Shown here: piece by piece, positions 23,702 through 32,959 of the stretch | Layout of the letters: the number at the start of each line of letters is the position of its first letter | How positions within the stretch are numbered: position 1 is the first letter of the stretch | From: JBMFVE01 sp049966155 | GTDB taxonomy: Bacteria; Bacteroidota; Ignavibacteria; Kryptoniales; JAKASW01 | Assembly (NCBI GenBank): GCA_049966155.1 | Contig: JBMFVE010000015.1 | Coordinates: forward strand, 1 to 39,474 | Length of the DNA stretch: 39,474 nucleotides | Direction of reading: 5' to 3' | The notes under the pieces: model-generated | The model's database searches: none | What the model was told of the DNA's origin: nothing | What the model saw: only the letters and a program-made list of their open reading frames with translations | Position numbers and translations under genes: made by a program

Positions 23702-24809
23702 TATCTTTACTCCATTCAATCACAGATTTAATTTCATCTGGCGACTGATGATCAAACGCCATTTTGAAATCAGAATAAGCATAACGGTGTGTTATCAGTT
23801 GATCTGCTAGGTTGCCCCACCTTAAATGAGCCTGAAATAAATCATTTACAGCCATCTGGTAGTGATCTCGGCTGGCATTGACGCTCCCTAACATCACCTG
23901 ATTGTTCAGCACCAGCTGGCGTATCAGTTCCGCGCCAGGGATTTGTAACGGTCGATCTCCCCCCGGAATACCTGTCAGCACGTAAAGACCATCCGGAGCA
24001 AGCGCATCAAGCAAATTAAAAGCCAGGGCGGGAACGCCTGTGGCTTCAAGTATCAAATCGACAGCTCCAATTGCTTCACTTACTTTTTCAGGTGACACTT
24101 TTCTTCCATCCACATATTTTCCACCAATTTGAGTAAGCCACTGTGGACGCATACTTTCAGCATCCACAATATCCAATCCGAAAACCTCTGCTCCACGCAA
24201 CCGCAGTGCAAGTGACGCCAGCAATCCGATTGGACCAAGTCCGGCCACAAGGCAGCGCCGTCCGTGCAGCCAATCAGGGCGTGCAGGAGCATCAGGTAGT
24301 CGAGCGCTTTGAAGGCGTACCGCTTCATCAATTGCCTTTTCTGCAACCGAGAGGGGCTCGGTCAAAACGCCAACGGATTTTAGTTCGGCGGGAACATGGA
24401 CAATATATTTTTCTTCATCCACAACATATTCAGCCTGATAGCCATTCAGCCCCCAAATTCCCCTTTCTCTGTATTGGCCTGTAAGACACATATCGGATCT
24501 ATTCATTGCACATGGTAAGCAAATGCCGCAGCCGCGACGCACGGTGAACACAGCATAGTCTCCCGGCTTAACTCTTGTAACGTTTTCTCCCACCTCCACA
24601 ATCTGTCCAAACATCTCATGGCCGATGATTAGCTCCTTCTGCCCATCAGGGGCGCGGGAACGTCCACCGGATACTTCCTCCCGATCTGTACCACATATTC
24701 CGACACGGAGTACCTTTACTTTAACCTGATCAGCAGATGTTATGGTTGGTTCTGCAATATCTGCAAGTCTAAAGGTGGTTGTACCTGGAACCAATACTAT
24801 GGCTTTCAT
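23682..24809 (-). CDS. Zinc-dependent glucose 1-dehydrogenase (archaeal-type MDR alcohol dehydrogenase)
   Basis: The 375-residue medium-chain dehydrogenase resembles the glucose 1-dehydrogenases of Thermoplasma/Sulfolobus. Catalytic zinc ligands are Cys39 (GICGTDRE) and His64-Glu65 (IGHEMFG); structural zinc cysteines are Cys94, Cys97, Cys100 and Cys108. A Rossmann GLGPIG loop binds NAD(P). The enzyme should oxidise glucose to gluconolactone. Its position between a sugar-type MFS transporter (4-base overlap) and a glucoamylase (20-base overlap) supports glucose as substrate: polymer to glucose to gluconate. A strong AAAGGAG precedes the ATG. Other polyols remain possible substrates. Confidence 0.88.
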   Translation of the reverse strand: MKAIVLVPGTTTFRLADIAEPTITSADQVKVKVLRVGICGTDREEVSGGRSRAPDGQKELIIGHEMFGQIVEVGENVTRVKPGDYAVFTVRRGCGICLPCAMNRSDMCLTGQYRERGIWGLNGYQAEYVVDEEKYIVHVPAELKSVGVLTEPLSVAEKAIDEAVRLQSARLPDAPARPDWLHGRRCLVAGLGPIGLLASLALRLRGAEVFGLDIVDAESMRPQWLTQIGGKYVDGRKVSPEKVSEAIGAVDLILEATGVPALAFNLLDALAPDGLYVLTGIPGGDRPLQIPGAELIRQLVLNNQVMLGSVNASRDHYQMAVNDLFQAHLRWGNLADQLITHRYAYSDFKMAFDHQSPDEIKSVIEWSKDNEPLKS

Positions 24810-26125
24810 TTATTCTCCTTTTCTCTTTTCAAACTTACAATAAAAAAACTCAAAACCAGCCCCACAGCCACCCCTGCAGTACCCAGTCCAGATACAGCCC
24901 CGTAACCCCACTCTCCAGCTGACCAACCACCCCCCGCTGAGCCAATCACCCCGGCAAATGCAGTAATGGCACTGAATATCCCCATCCCTTCCCCCTCACC
25001 AGCAGGTGAATACTCTGCTGCAAGTGAAGTCCCGGCAACACTCATTAAAGACCAGGCCAGGACCAGGAATAAAAACATAACCAGAGCAAGTGCCCCCTCT
25101 CCTGCAAAATGCTCCATTCCGAGCGCAAACAGTCCAACGAAAGCGATCAAGCGTACACCCAGAGCAGCCTGTAATACGCGTAAAGAGCTAAAGCGGTTCG
25201 ACCAGCGACCCGCAGGTGCATATAGGGCCAATCCTGAAGCAGCTGCAACTGCAAAAGCTGCTGAAGAGATTTCAGGTCCCGCTCCATATAATTTTTGCAT
25301 CAAAACAGGATAGAGAGAAAAGAAGGCTGCTGCACCTGCAAAACTAAAGAACCACATAATGAGAAAAAGAGCAAAAGGCCAGTTAAAACTAAAAACAATA
25401 TGTTTCAATGTTCTAAGATTCAGGCGATGGTAAAAGTGTTGCGGCGCATTTAAAGTCCACCTCACATGCCGAGTAGTATGCTGCAAAATCAACTCTCTTG
25501 AATGTGTATTCACGGGCGACCGAGTTAATGAACCGGGCAAAAGAGCAAGTGCACTTAACCCTCCAGCAATAATTAAACCGATATGGCTACCGGCCTGACT
25601 TAGAAGTCCAGCCAACAGCAGGCCACCAACCTGTCCACCGCCATAAAATGTCTGAAGCCACCCAATACGATTATCCCATTCCGATGAAGGCCACACTTCT
25701 ACTATAAAAAGGTTAGAGACGGTTGCCGATGCCGAAGCACCCGCCCCCTGTATAAGTGCGAGCGTAAGATAGAGGGCTAATGAGTTTACGAATGAAAAAA
25801 GTGCCAGAGCTATTGCGTTCGTTAACAATCCACCCAACATCAGCCAGCGGTGCAGATGGTAACGGTCTGCCAGACTTCCCCAGATAGGAGCTGCAAGCCC
25901 ACCCAGATTGAATGCTGCCATCACCCAACCAACAGCAGCAATGCCTCCACTGAGGTTGACCGTCAGTGGAAGTAAAATCGGAGCAATTCCAGCCATTGTA
26001 GCGCCCAGCAAAGCGTAAGATACATACCACGGCTCTACATACTTTCGCCATTTTGATGCTTTTTGCAAAATTGAGTTTTTCATAGGATTAAGAAGTCCAA
26101 TTTCCAGGAAAGGTTTTAAACCCAA
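24806..26125 (-). CDS. Major facilitator superfamily transporter
   Basis: About 12 hydrophobic segments in 439 residues, with the MFS loop motif GSLADRYHLHRWLML between helices 2 and 3 and a long central loop near residues 195-250. It resembles uncharacterised MFS proteins annotated as sugar or drug transporters. The longest frame starts at a TTG; an ATG 14 codons later (26081-26083, MKNSILQK) is an alternative, and neither has a good ribosome binding site. Its stop overlaps the start of the glucose dehydrogenase gene. The operon context suggests transport of glucose, a glucoside or gluconate, but this is inference. Confidence 0.85.
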   Translation of the reverse strand: MGLKPFLEIGLLNPMKNSILQKASKWRKYVEPWYVSYALLGATMAGIAPILLPLTVNLSGGIAAVGWVMAAFNLGGLAAPIWGSLADRYHLHRWLMLGGLLTNAIALALFSFVNSLALYLTLALIQGAGASASATVSNLFIVEVWPSSEWDNRIGWLQTFYGGGQVGGLLLAGLLSQAGSHIGLIIAGGLSALALLPGSLTRSPVNTHSRELILQHTTRHVRWTLNAPQHFYHRLNLRTLKHIVFSFNWPFALFLIMWFFSFAGAAAFFSLYPVLMQKLYGAGPEISSAAFAVAAASGLALYAPAGRWSNRFSSLRVLQAALGVRLIAFVGLFALGMEHFAGEGALALVMFLFLVLAWSLMSVAGTSLAAEYSPAGEGEGMGIFSAITAFAGVIGSAGGGWSAGEWGYGAVSGLGTAGVAVGLVLSFFIVSLKREKENK

Positions 26126-26168
26126 TGGAAAAAGGCTCTCTTTATCAAAATATAAAATGTCCTTTAAG

Positions 26169-27017
26169 TTACATTGCTACAGATGGATAAATTCTGGCTC
26201 CAATAATAACCAGCGCGGCAAGTGAGGCAATCAAAATGACAAAATCATACAAAATCCCATAAACACTTGTTCCACCAACAAGCATCAATGCCCTGAGTAC
26301 ATCTACCTCATACGTCAGTGGATTGATATGCGCTATAAATTTTAACCAGTCCGGCATTATTGAGATCGGATAAATTGCATTGCTTGCAAAGAAGAGAGGC
26401 ATCGTCAATACCTGTCCAATTCCCATAAACCTCTCTCGTGTTTTAACTATACAGGCGACAATCAGTGAAAAAGTTGAAAAGAGTCCCGCACCGATAATTA
26501 TAACTGCAATGATTCCAAGTAGTGACAGTGGTTCCCATGATAGCTTCACTCCCAGGAGTAAAGACAGAGCATATATTATTACAGCCTGCGAAATTGCTCG
26601 AATACCTGCTGAAAGTGCCTTACCCAGAACCAGAGCAGACCGTGGAGTTGGGGATGCGAGGAATTTGTGGACGATACCGAGATCACGTTCCCATATTATA
26701 GCTATGCCGTAAAATATGGCAATAAAGAGAACGCTCTGCGCAAGAATACCAGGAGCCATAAAATCTATGTAACGAAAATTCCCGGTAGGTATGGCGCGCA
26801 CGCGTGTAAACACTTCACCAAACACAAGCATCCATAACGCTGGTTGAGCGGCACGTGTAAAAATCTCTGTAGGATCGTGACGTAACTTTCTCGCTTCAAG
26901 CTCTGTTATGACCAGAGTCTTTTCTATAAAATTTAAGATCCATTTCACCAGGCTAAAGGCTGGAATATTCAGAGCGTCATCCGAGTCGACGTGCCGTACG
27001 CCTTGTTCTTGAGACAT
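26169..27017 (-). CDS. ABC-2 type transporter permease (DrrB-like)
   Basis: The 282-residue protein has six hydrophobic segments and the ABC-2 membrane signature ILAQSVLFIAIFYGIAIIWERDLGIVHKFLASPTPRSALVLGKAL, seen here as an intact block, followed by a PLFFASNAIYPISIMPDWL segment. This is the form found in daunorubicin-resistance-type (DrrB) exporters. It should form the membrane channel of an exporter together with the ATPase whose gene overlaps it by 41 bases. The substrate is unknown. The MFS gene starts 43 bases downstream, so the five genes 21284-27873 may be one transcript. Confidence 0.9.
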   Translation of the reverse strand: MSQEQGVRHVDSDDALNIPAFSLVKWILNFIEKTLVITELEARKLRHDPTEIFTRAAQPALWMLVFGEVFTRVRAIPTGNFRYIDFMAPGILAQSVLFIAIFYGIAIIWERDLGIVHKFLASPTPRSALVLGKALSAGIRAISQAVIIYALSLLLGVKLSWEPLSLLGIIAVIIIGAGLFSTFSLIVACIVKTRERFMGIGQVLTMPLFFASNAIYPISIMPDWLKFIAHINPLTYEVDVLRALMLVGGTSVYGILYDFVILIASLAALVIIGARIYPSVAM

Positions 27018-27873
27018 CTTTTATGCTTTCTCCTGTCATATTGTTTTCTAACGTGCTTCCAACATAATATTCAAAGACCTTATCTAATGTAGCGCCATCC
27101 AGTCCAATCGATGCTTTTAACTCGGCTGGAGAACCAGATGCCACGATCTTTCCGTGATTCATTATGGCAACTTTGTGACACATAGCATCGGCTTCATCCA
27201 TGTAGTGTGTGGTCATAATGATGGTTGTACCACGTTCTGCGAGTGCACCTACATACTTCCAGACGGTTTCTCGAGCAACTGGATCAAGGCCAACAGTTGG
27301 TTCATCCAGGTATAATATGCGTGGATTGTGCATTACAGCCTGAGCTATTTCAAGGCGTCTTATCATACCACCTGAGTAACTTCTTACCAGCTTGTCTGCA
27401 GATTCTGCAAGCCCCATAAAATGAAGGGCATCTTTTATCCGCTTCTCCCTTTCTTTTGACGGAATGTCATAAAGTTTGGCAAATATGAGCAGGTTTTCGT
27501 AACCTGTCAGTGAACCATCTGCTGATAATAGTTGTGGGACGTAACCTATAATCCTTCGAACACTTGATGCATGGTGTATGATGTCGAATCCACCTACTAT
27601 TGCATTTCCTGAGGTTGGCGGCAAAAGTGTTGTAAGCATTTTTATTGTTGTTGTTTTGCCTGCACCATTTGGACCGACAATCCCAAAAACTTCACCAGGT
27701 GCAACATAAAAGGATATTGAATCAACAGCTGTAAAAGCGCCGAATTTTCTTGTTAGATTTTTTACCTCGAGAACTTTGTTACTGACAGTTAAAGGTCCTG
27801 TCAACACAGTGGCAGGTCGTGTCTCACTGGAAACCAAATTTGTAGCTCCTTCTTTTTCTGTCATAAAACTCAA
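26977..27873 (-). CDS. ABC transporter ATP-binding protein (DrrA-like)
   Basis: The 298-residue ATPase has Walker A GPNGAGKTTT, the signature SYSGGMIRRLEIA, Walker B ILYLDEPTVGLDP and the switch histidine in TTHYMDEAD. About 35 residues precede the usual start. The C-terminal part beyond residue 240 (DGATLDKVFEYYVG) is typical of DrrA-type drug-resistance ATPases. It powers the overlapping ABC-2 permease. Substrate is unknown; hydrophobic drug or lipid export is the family norm. Confidence 0.92.
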   Translation of the reverse strand: MSFMTEKEGATNLVSSETRPATVLTGPLTVSNKVLEVKNLTRKFGAFTAVDSISFYVAPGEVFGIVGPNGAGKTTTIKMLTTLLPPTSGNAIVGGFDIIHHASSVRRIIGYVPQLLSADGSLTGYENLLIFAKLYDIPSKEREKRIKDALHFMGLAESADKLVRSYSGGMIRRLEIAQAVMHNPRILYLDEPTVGLDPVARETVWKYVGALAERGTTIIMTTHYMDEADAMCHKVAIMNHGKIVASGSPAELKASIGLDGATLDKVFEYYVGSTLENNMTGESIKDVSRTRRTARRLG

Positions 27874-28085
27874 TTTAAATTAATGTCACCACTCATCTTC
27901 TTTCAATGCATAAAATCGACGTTTTAATAAAACACACCAAACTCTTTGTTTAATCCATGCTGCTGTCAAACGCTTTTTCACACATCCACAGGTTTCGTTT
28001 AATCGGCTGGCCATTGTATTTTATATGAAATTGTTAGATAATTTTTGTATGCACTCAGATATTCTGAAAATGAGGTTTACATCAG

Positions 28086-29660
28086 GTGTTTAAAAATCAC
28101 CCCAGGGGACTAATTGTTCTCTTTATGACTGAAATCTGGGAACGGTTTGGCTTCTATACTGTTCTTTCAATATTTGTTCTCTATTTGAATGAAAACTTCC
28201 ACTGGAACGAAGCAACAATTGGGAATGTGTACGGCCTGTTTATTGCCACAACATTTTTTCTCCCACTGATAGGTGGATGGATTGCCGACAGGTTTCTCGG
28301 ATATAGTCGAACTATCATAATCGGACTCTTTACCATGGCTACAGGATATGCACTTCTGGCCACTCCCACCAACAAAGCCTGGCTCCTTTTCCTTTCACTG
28401 GCTGTCATAGCTAGTGGTACAGGTCTTTACAAGGCAAATATTTATGTGCTGGTTGGCAACCTGTATACGGAGTCTAACGCAGCCCTGAAGGATGCAGCTT
28501 TCAGTATCTTTTACATGGGTATAAACATAGGCGCATTCCTTGGGCCAATTGCAGCTTCTTCAATAAAAAATTTTATGCTGACTCATTACCATGTCACACT
28601 TGCAAGGGCATATAATGCAGGCTTTGGCGCTGCTTCTGTGGGAATGCTGCTGGCAATTACAATATTCCTTTCATTTAGAAAATATCACAGGATGGCAGAC
28701 TATAGGGTCAGGAAGGAATTAAAAAACAAAGAAGGAAATAAAGCGATAACACAGGAGATGGATTTGAAGTATTCTAAGCCTGAAGACCCTCCTTTAAACC
28801 TGTCAGCAGAAACATATCACAACAAAGAGGAAAAGGACCGGCTTATATCTCTTCTTATAATCTTTTTATCTGTCATTTTCTTCTGGATGGGTTATTACCA
28901 GAATGGCTATACACTGACGTTATTTGCAAAGGATTACACATCAGCGTATGTTGGCCGATTTACATATCTTTTCTTCAATCCAGTTTCACTTCTGTCAATT
29001 CTGGCATTACTTCTGGCCCTTTCTTCCACATTAAGGAAATCCTCATCAAAAAAATCAAGGATTACAGGATTTGCTGTAATATTGTTAGCTCTAATTGTAA
29101 TGACTGTCAAGTTAATCAGTTTTAACGATGTCAATCAGATATCCCCGGAGAGTTTCCAGGTTTTCAATCCTTTATTTATCATATTTCTCACGCCAATTCT
29201 TGTTAGTTTGTTCAGTTACCTCCGCAAACGGGGAATGGAGCCATCTTCTCCTGCCAAGATGGCTGCCGGGATGAACCTTGAGGCCCTCTCTTTTGTAATT
29301 ATGATCGCTGCAGCTACCAGCCTTCCGCCCTTTGGCAGGAACAACAGTATGCATTTTGGGGGAGTTAGTCCATACTGGCTTATCTCATCGTATTTTGTTA
29401 TAACACTGGCAGAGTTGTTTTTAAGCCCAATTGGATTGTCTTTTGTTTCAAAAGTTGCTCCAGCAAGAATGAAGGGGGCAATGATGGGAGCATGGTTTGC
29501 TGCACAGGCGACAGGAAGTTATCTATCGGGGTTTGTTGGTAGATTTTATGGGGAGTGGCAGCAATGGCAATTTTTCTTATTGCTGGTTTTCACATCGCTA
29601 TTGTCAGGCGGAGTGGTAATTGCCTATCTGAAGCGATTGAAAAGTGTAAGCGGCGGATAA
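28086..29660 (+). CDS. POT/PTR2-family proton-dependent oligopeptide transporter
   Basis: The 524-residue membrane protein begins NHPRGLIVLFMTEIWERFGFY, containing the ExxERF-type proton-coupling motif of the POT family in helix 1. IGGWIADRFLGYSRTI follows, the MFS-like loop of this family. An insertion of charged residues near 205-250 separates the two bundles. It should import di- and tripeptides with protons. The start is a GTG (28086-28088). It faces away from the DrrA-like gene, with a 212-base divergent promoter region. Together with the exported prolyl oligopeptidase it suggests peptide feeding (inference). Confidence 0.9.
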   Translation: MFKNHPRGLIVLFMTEIWERFGFYTVLSIFVLYLNENFHWNEATIGNVYGLFIATTFFLPLIGGWIADRFLGYSRTIIIGLFTMATGYALLATPTNKAWLLFLSLAVIASGTGLYKANIYVLVGNLYTESNAALKDAAFSIFYMGINIGAFLGPIAASSIKNFMLTHYHVTLARAYNAGFGAASVGMLLAITIFLSFRKYHRMADYRVRKELKNKEGNKAITQEMDLKYSKPEDPPLNLSAETYHNKEEKDRLISLLIIFLSVIFFWMGYYQNGYTLTLFAKDYTSAYVGRFTYLFFNPVSLLSILALLLALSSTLRKSSSKKSRITGFAVILLALIVMTVKLISFNDVNQISPESFQVFNPLFIIFLTPILVSLFSYLRKRGMEPSSPAKMAAGMNLEALSFVIMIAAATSLPPFGRNNSMHFGGVSPYWLISSYFVITLAELFLSPIGLSFVSKVAPARMKGAMMGAWFAAQATGSYLSGFVGRFYGEWQQWQFFLLLVFTSLLSGGVVIAYLKRLKSVSGG

Positions 29661-30179
29661 AGGAAGTAAGTGATGTCCTGATTCAATTTACATGAAATCC
29701 AGCGTATTAATATCTTCATCTGTTAAGCCAATTCATGCGAACAAATAACCGCCTTCTTTCCGGTTTCTGCTTGCTTGAATGCCTTTTAATGAAATTGTGT
29801 TCCGGACATAAGATTGGAAATGCAAATTTGATTGTAGAAACTTAATAGGGTGAGGTGCATATTTTTGTGATTGATTTTTTAAACAATTGAAACCGAAAAG
29901 GAGACATGCACCATGCGCCCAGAACAAACCACTCAAGAACAGGCAACGGGGGAGATGTCGCTTTAGCCCATTGAGCTCTCTTACGAATCAAGAATAACAG
30001 AAGCCCGTGAAATATTCACTGAGATAATGGAAAATCCGGCAAAGGAACACTTTGAGAGTCAGATATCAAGATTGGCTCGGCGCTGGTGAATGGGAAGAAC
30101 ATCTTAAGAGTAATTGCTTTAACTGGAAATAATTGATCAAAGGTCCAGAGAATTGGTTTTTAATCGATTAAACCAGATG
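29661..30179. other. Long intergenic region with one interrupted small frame
   Basis: Apart from the small interrupted frame at 29913-30089, I see no gene, RNA structure or repeat here. A 67-residue minus-strand frame (29733-29936) lacks a ribosome binding site and does not look protein-like. Confidence 0.4.
29913..30089 (+). pseudogene. Small gene interrupted by an in-frame TAG
   Basis: AAGGAG lies 9 bases before the ATG at 29913 and a second ATG (29906) lies inside it. The frame encodes MRPEQTTQEQATGEMSL, then TAG (29964-29966), then continues for 40 more residues with a helical, charged pattern (ELSYESRITEAREIFTEIME) to a TGA at 30087-30089. Amino-acid use before and after the TAG looks coding. 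I do not recognise the family. It is either a broken small gene or only its first 17 codons are translated. Confidence 0.35.
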
Positions 30180-31334
30180 CTACATAAATCTTATTCTCAG
30201 CTGAACAATCTCCGGGTCTGCAAAAATCCGCATAGGCGGTCCCCATGTTCCAGCTCCAGAAGATACATAAAAGTGAGTTGTACCGATTTTCCTGTACCCA
30301 TACGCTAATTCATATACCATTCTGGTTATGTAGTTAAATGGCCAGAGCTGTCCATAGTGTGTGTGCCCTGAAATCTGGATGTCAATTCCATTCTCAATTG
30401 CTTCTTTAAGATGAAATGGTTGGTGATCCATAAGTATGATGGGATATTTTCTGTCAAACCCTTTTATAATTTCAGTTAGAGGGCGCCGATTCCGGGATGA
30501 AAAATCTTCGCGTCCAACTATGTAAAAACTCTCATCAACAAATACACCTGAATCCCGAAGTATTTTTATTCCATGCTCGCTTATGTATTTGCAGGCTTTC
30601 TCAACCCCACCAATATATTCATGGTTCCCTGTAACTGCATAAACCCCAAGTGGTGCATGAATTTTACGAAGTGCTTCACCAGAGTTCAGGTGTAAGACAG
30701 GGTTGAGATCACCATCCAATATATCGCCGGGCAGAAGTACGACGTCCGGAGATAGTGAATTAATCTTATTAACAATTGATTCAATTCGATTGCGACCTAT
30801 AATGGAACTTAAATGAATATCGGAAGCTGCAACAATATTTAATGTTGTATATTTGCCACCTTTTTTGGGAATTGAAATGTCAATTGTACGCACTCGTATG
30901 ATGTGAGAATTAACAAATCCATACACTACAAGGATGATTACAAAAATTACGGCAATCACAGCGGTGTTGTGAAAATACCGTGTCGACGGTAAAATTATCA
31001 AACCTGGAAAGATCTGGAGAAAACGGTTAATTAATCTTACAAAGTCAATTGCACCAAGAATAAGTAAAAAGTAAACAAACGCACCAAGCCAGAACCCACC
31101 AATCCAGCTGAGAGGCCTTCCAATGACCACTATATCTGCGCGCTCAAGGAAGACCGATGCAATAAAAGAAATGGCAAGGAAGATAAATACACCGGTGTAA
31201 ATGGTTCTGATTGTCCCTGTGATTTGAAATGCCTCCGCACCACGTATATAAATGTAGTAATTTGCAATCCCATACACTGAAAGTATGGCTGTGACTACAA
31301 GTATGAAAATAGTATTCTTCATTTTTTTACTCAA
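30180..31334 (-). CDS. Membrane-anchored metallophosphoesterase
   Basis: The 384-residue protein has about four to five N-terminal hydrophobic helices (residues 7-150). A calcineurin-like phosphoesterase domain follows with AASDIH, LPGDILDGD, TGNHEY, MDHQPFH and SGHTHYGQLWP, i.e. all metal-binding motifs. This is the YkuE/YaeI-like layout, whose members have been linked to lipid or UDP-sugar phosphodiester cleavage. The active domain probably faces one side of the inner membrane. The long frame starts at TTG; an ATG four codons later is an alternative. It begins 27 bases after the LolA-like gene and may belong to the same operon as the ABC exporter. Confidence 0.88.
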   Translation of the reverse strand: MSKKMKNTIFILVVTAILSVYGIANYYIYIRGAEAFQITGTIRTIYTGVFIFLAISFIASVFLERADIVVIGRPLSWIGGFWLGAFVYFLLILGAIDFVRLINRFLQIFPGLIILPSTRYFHNTAVIAVIFVIILVVYGFVNSHIIRVRTIDISIPKKGGKYTTLNIVAASDIHLSSIIGRNRIESIVNKINSLSPDVVLLPGDILDGDLNPVLHLNSGEALRKIHAPLGVYAVTGNHEYIGGVEKACKYISEHGIKILRDSGVFVDESFYIVGREDFSSRNRRPLTEIIKGFDRKYPIILMDHQPFHLKEAIENGIDIQISGHTHYGQLWPFNYITRMVYELAYGYRKIGTTHFYVSSGAGTWGPPMRIFADPEIVQLRIRFM

Positions 31335-31361
31335 AAATTATGTCCTGTTGGAATAAGAGCA

Positions 31362-32117
31362 TCAGTAATGCTGTCCATTTACAAATATACTGTCGCTCAA
31401 TCCTGAATTTACCTTATAGTTCGAGTAATAAATCACCACCCTCCCTGTCACCCATGGATGAAATCTGCCGCGTGGTAATGACTCACCCTGCTCTATGTTT
31501 TGCCCTTCAGATTTTAAATCGACATCAATCTTTTCTGGCAGTGAAAAAGAGTTAAAAATTCCATAAGTGATTCTGGCTGTCATTTCCACACCACGGGGTA
31601 GCCTGGAAGAGATTTCTTTAATAAGCCACTTCTTCTTATCAATTGTCAATATGACATTCTGCCGTAACCTGTCATTCTTCGGAATCAGTGAGACCCTCAC
31701 ACATGAATCTCCATCGCAACTTAACGAATCCAACAATTCCACGACGAATTTATCGGGGTCAAATCTGCGTGGATTGAAAATTCCAATTTCCTTTGGAACC
31801 ATAAAAATTCCGCTGGATTTTATTTTAACTTTGTCTGGACTCTTGTAAAAAAATTTCGCTTCCATATCCGGCGCCTGGACTTCCTGAAGTTCAAAATGAA
31901 CACGCACATCAACAGCATAATCACGAATTCCTGAAAATTTACTGAGGACATTGCGAAGATAGCTCACTCCTCTTTCAGCTGGAGCGCTGGACAATATGAA
32001 GGAAGCACCTGTGATTAAACAAAGTTTATAACAAAAGCTCCTGATAAAGGCTTTTTCTGCCATCCTTTTCCAATATGGGGGAATTATCATTTGCATTGAT
32101 GATGGATTATTATTCAT
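31362..32117 (-). CDS. LolA-like outer-membrane lipoprotein-sorting protein
   Basis: The 251-residue protein has a hydrophobic export signal around residues 27-47. A beta-rich domain follows with YAVDVRVHFELQ, AKFFYKSPDKVKIKSSG and LTIDKKKWLIKEI, the LolA/LolB-like half-barrel pattern in which lipidated proteins or lipids are carried through the periplasm. Its ATG overlaps the stop of the ABC permease gene (TGATG), so the two are translationally coupled. Function with the exporter, for example handing over a lipid, is inference. Confidence 0.65.
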   Translation of the reverse strand: MNNNPSSMQMIIPPYWKRMAEKAFIRSFCYKLCLITGASFILSSAPAERGVSYLRNVLSKFSGIRDYAVDVRVHFELQEVQAPDMEAKFFYKSPDKVKIKSSGIFMVPKEIGIFNPRRFDPDKFVVELLDSLSCDGDSCVRVSLIPKNDRLRQNVILTIDKKKWLIKEISSRLPRGVEMTARITYGIFNSFSLPEKIDVDLKSEGQNIEQGESLPRGRFHPWVTGRVVIYYSNYKVNSGLSDSIFVNGQHY

Positions 32118-32959
32118 CAGCTCTTTATATCCTTTTTCAAAAAAACATAGTATGAAATTATAAAGAACAATGCATCGTGAAACAGCAATGCACCCGCATC
32201 TTTTGCAATCCTGTTCCAGTTTAACGGCTCATTAAGAAATAACTGCCATATATTCATATAAGTTGTAAACAAATACGGCCTAAGAGCAGCAAGTGTATCA
32301 AATGGAAGGTTCCCGACGATAAGGAAAACTATCATTACAGCCATTGATCCTATAATCGGCCCAACGGAATTTTCTGCAATGGTTGAAAGCAAAAATGCCA
32401 GTGAGCCAACAACCGACATTGAAAGGATTGCTGCAAGAAAAGCCAGAAGTGTTCTTGATGCAGCTATATGCGCAGGTAAAATTACAATATGTGGGATTTC
32501 AGTCTGGATTCTAATCGCATCTCCGTTTCCAAAAAGTGCCAGCCCCAGTCCAATGCAGAGCGCTGACATAAATATGAGCAGAACTGCCGTGTAGAAAAGC
32601 ATGGTGAGATATTTATAAAAAATAATTTTAGATCGAGATGGGGGTCTAATAAGAAGAAATCTGATTGTTCCTCCTGTTGCTTCAGAAGAGACCATATCAC
32701 CTGCTACAAGTGCAATTAAGAATGGAACATGAATGTAAAGAGAATTCATTATAAATGCGGTGATTGTCCAGACATTTAAAATGTTTCCAGACATAATAAA
32801 ATCTTCAGTTGCAACACCAGCAATAGTCCGTACCATGGAATCGTGACTTATTTTGAAAATTACTTCGAGGAGGACAACTGCAATAAAAATTGCGGCAAAT
32901 CCAATATAAGTTCGCAAACGGAGGAAGGTCTTTTGAATTTCCAGACTAAAAAGACTCAT
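32117..32959 (-). CDS. ABC-2 family transporter permease
   Basis: A 280-residue membrane protein with about six hydrophobic segments and the ABC-2 NosY/YhaP-type block VAGDMVSSEATGGTIRFLLIRPPSRSKII after the second helix. It pairs with the ATPase encoded upstream (ATGA overlap) to form an exporter. The ATPase-permease-LolA-like gene order with overlapping stops and starts indicates one operon. No substrate can be assigned. Confidence 0.88.
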   Translation of the reverse strand: MSLFSLEIQKTFLRLRTYIGFAAIFIAVVLLEVIFKISHDSMVRTIAGVATEDFIMSGNILNVWTITAFIMNSLYIHVPFLIALVAGDMVSSEATGGTIRFLLIRPPSRSKIIFYKYLTMLFYTAVLLIFMSALCIGLGLALFGNGDAIRIQTEIPHIVILPAHIAASRTLLAFLAAILSMSVVGSLAFLLSTIAENSVGPIIGSMAVMIVFLIVGNLPFDTLAALRPYLFTTYMNIWQLFLNEPLNWNRIAKDAGALLFHDALFFIISYYVFLKKDIKS

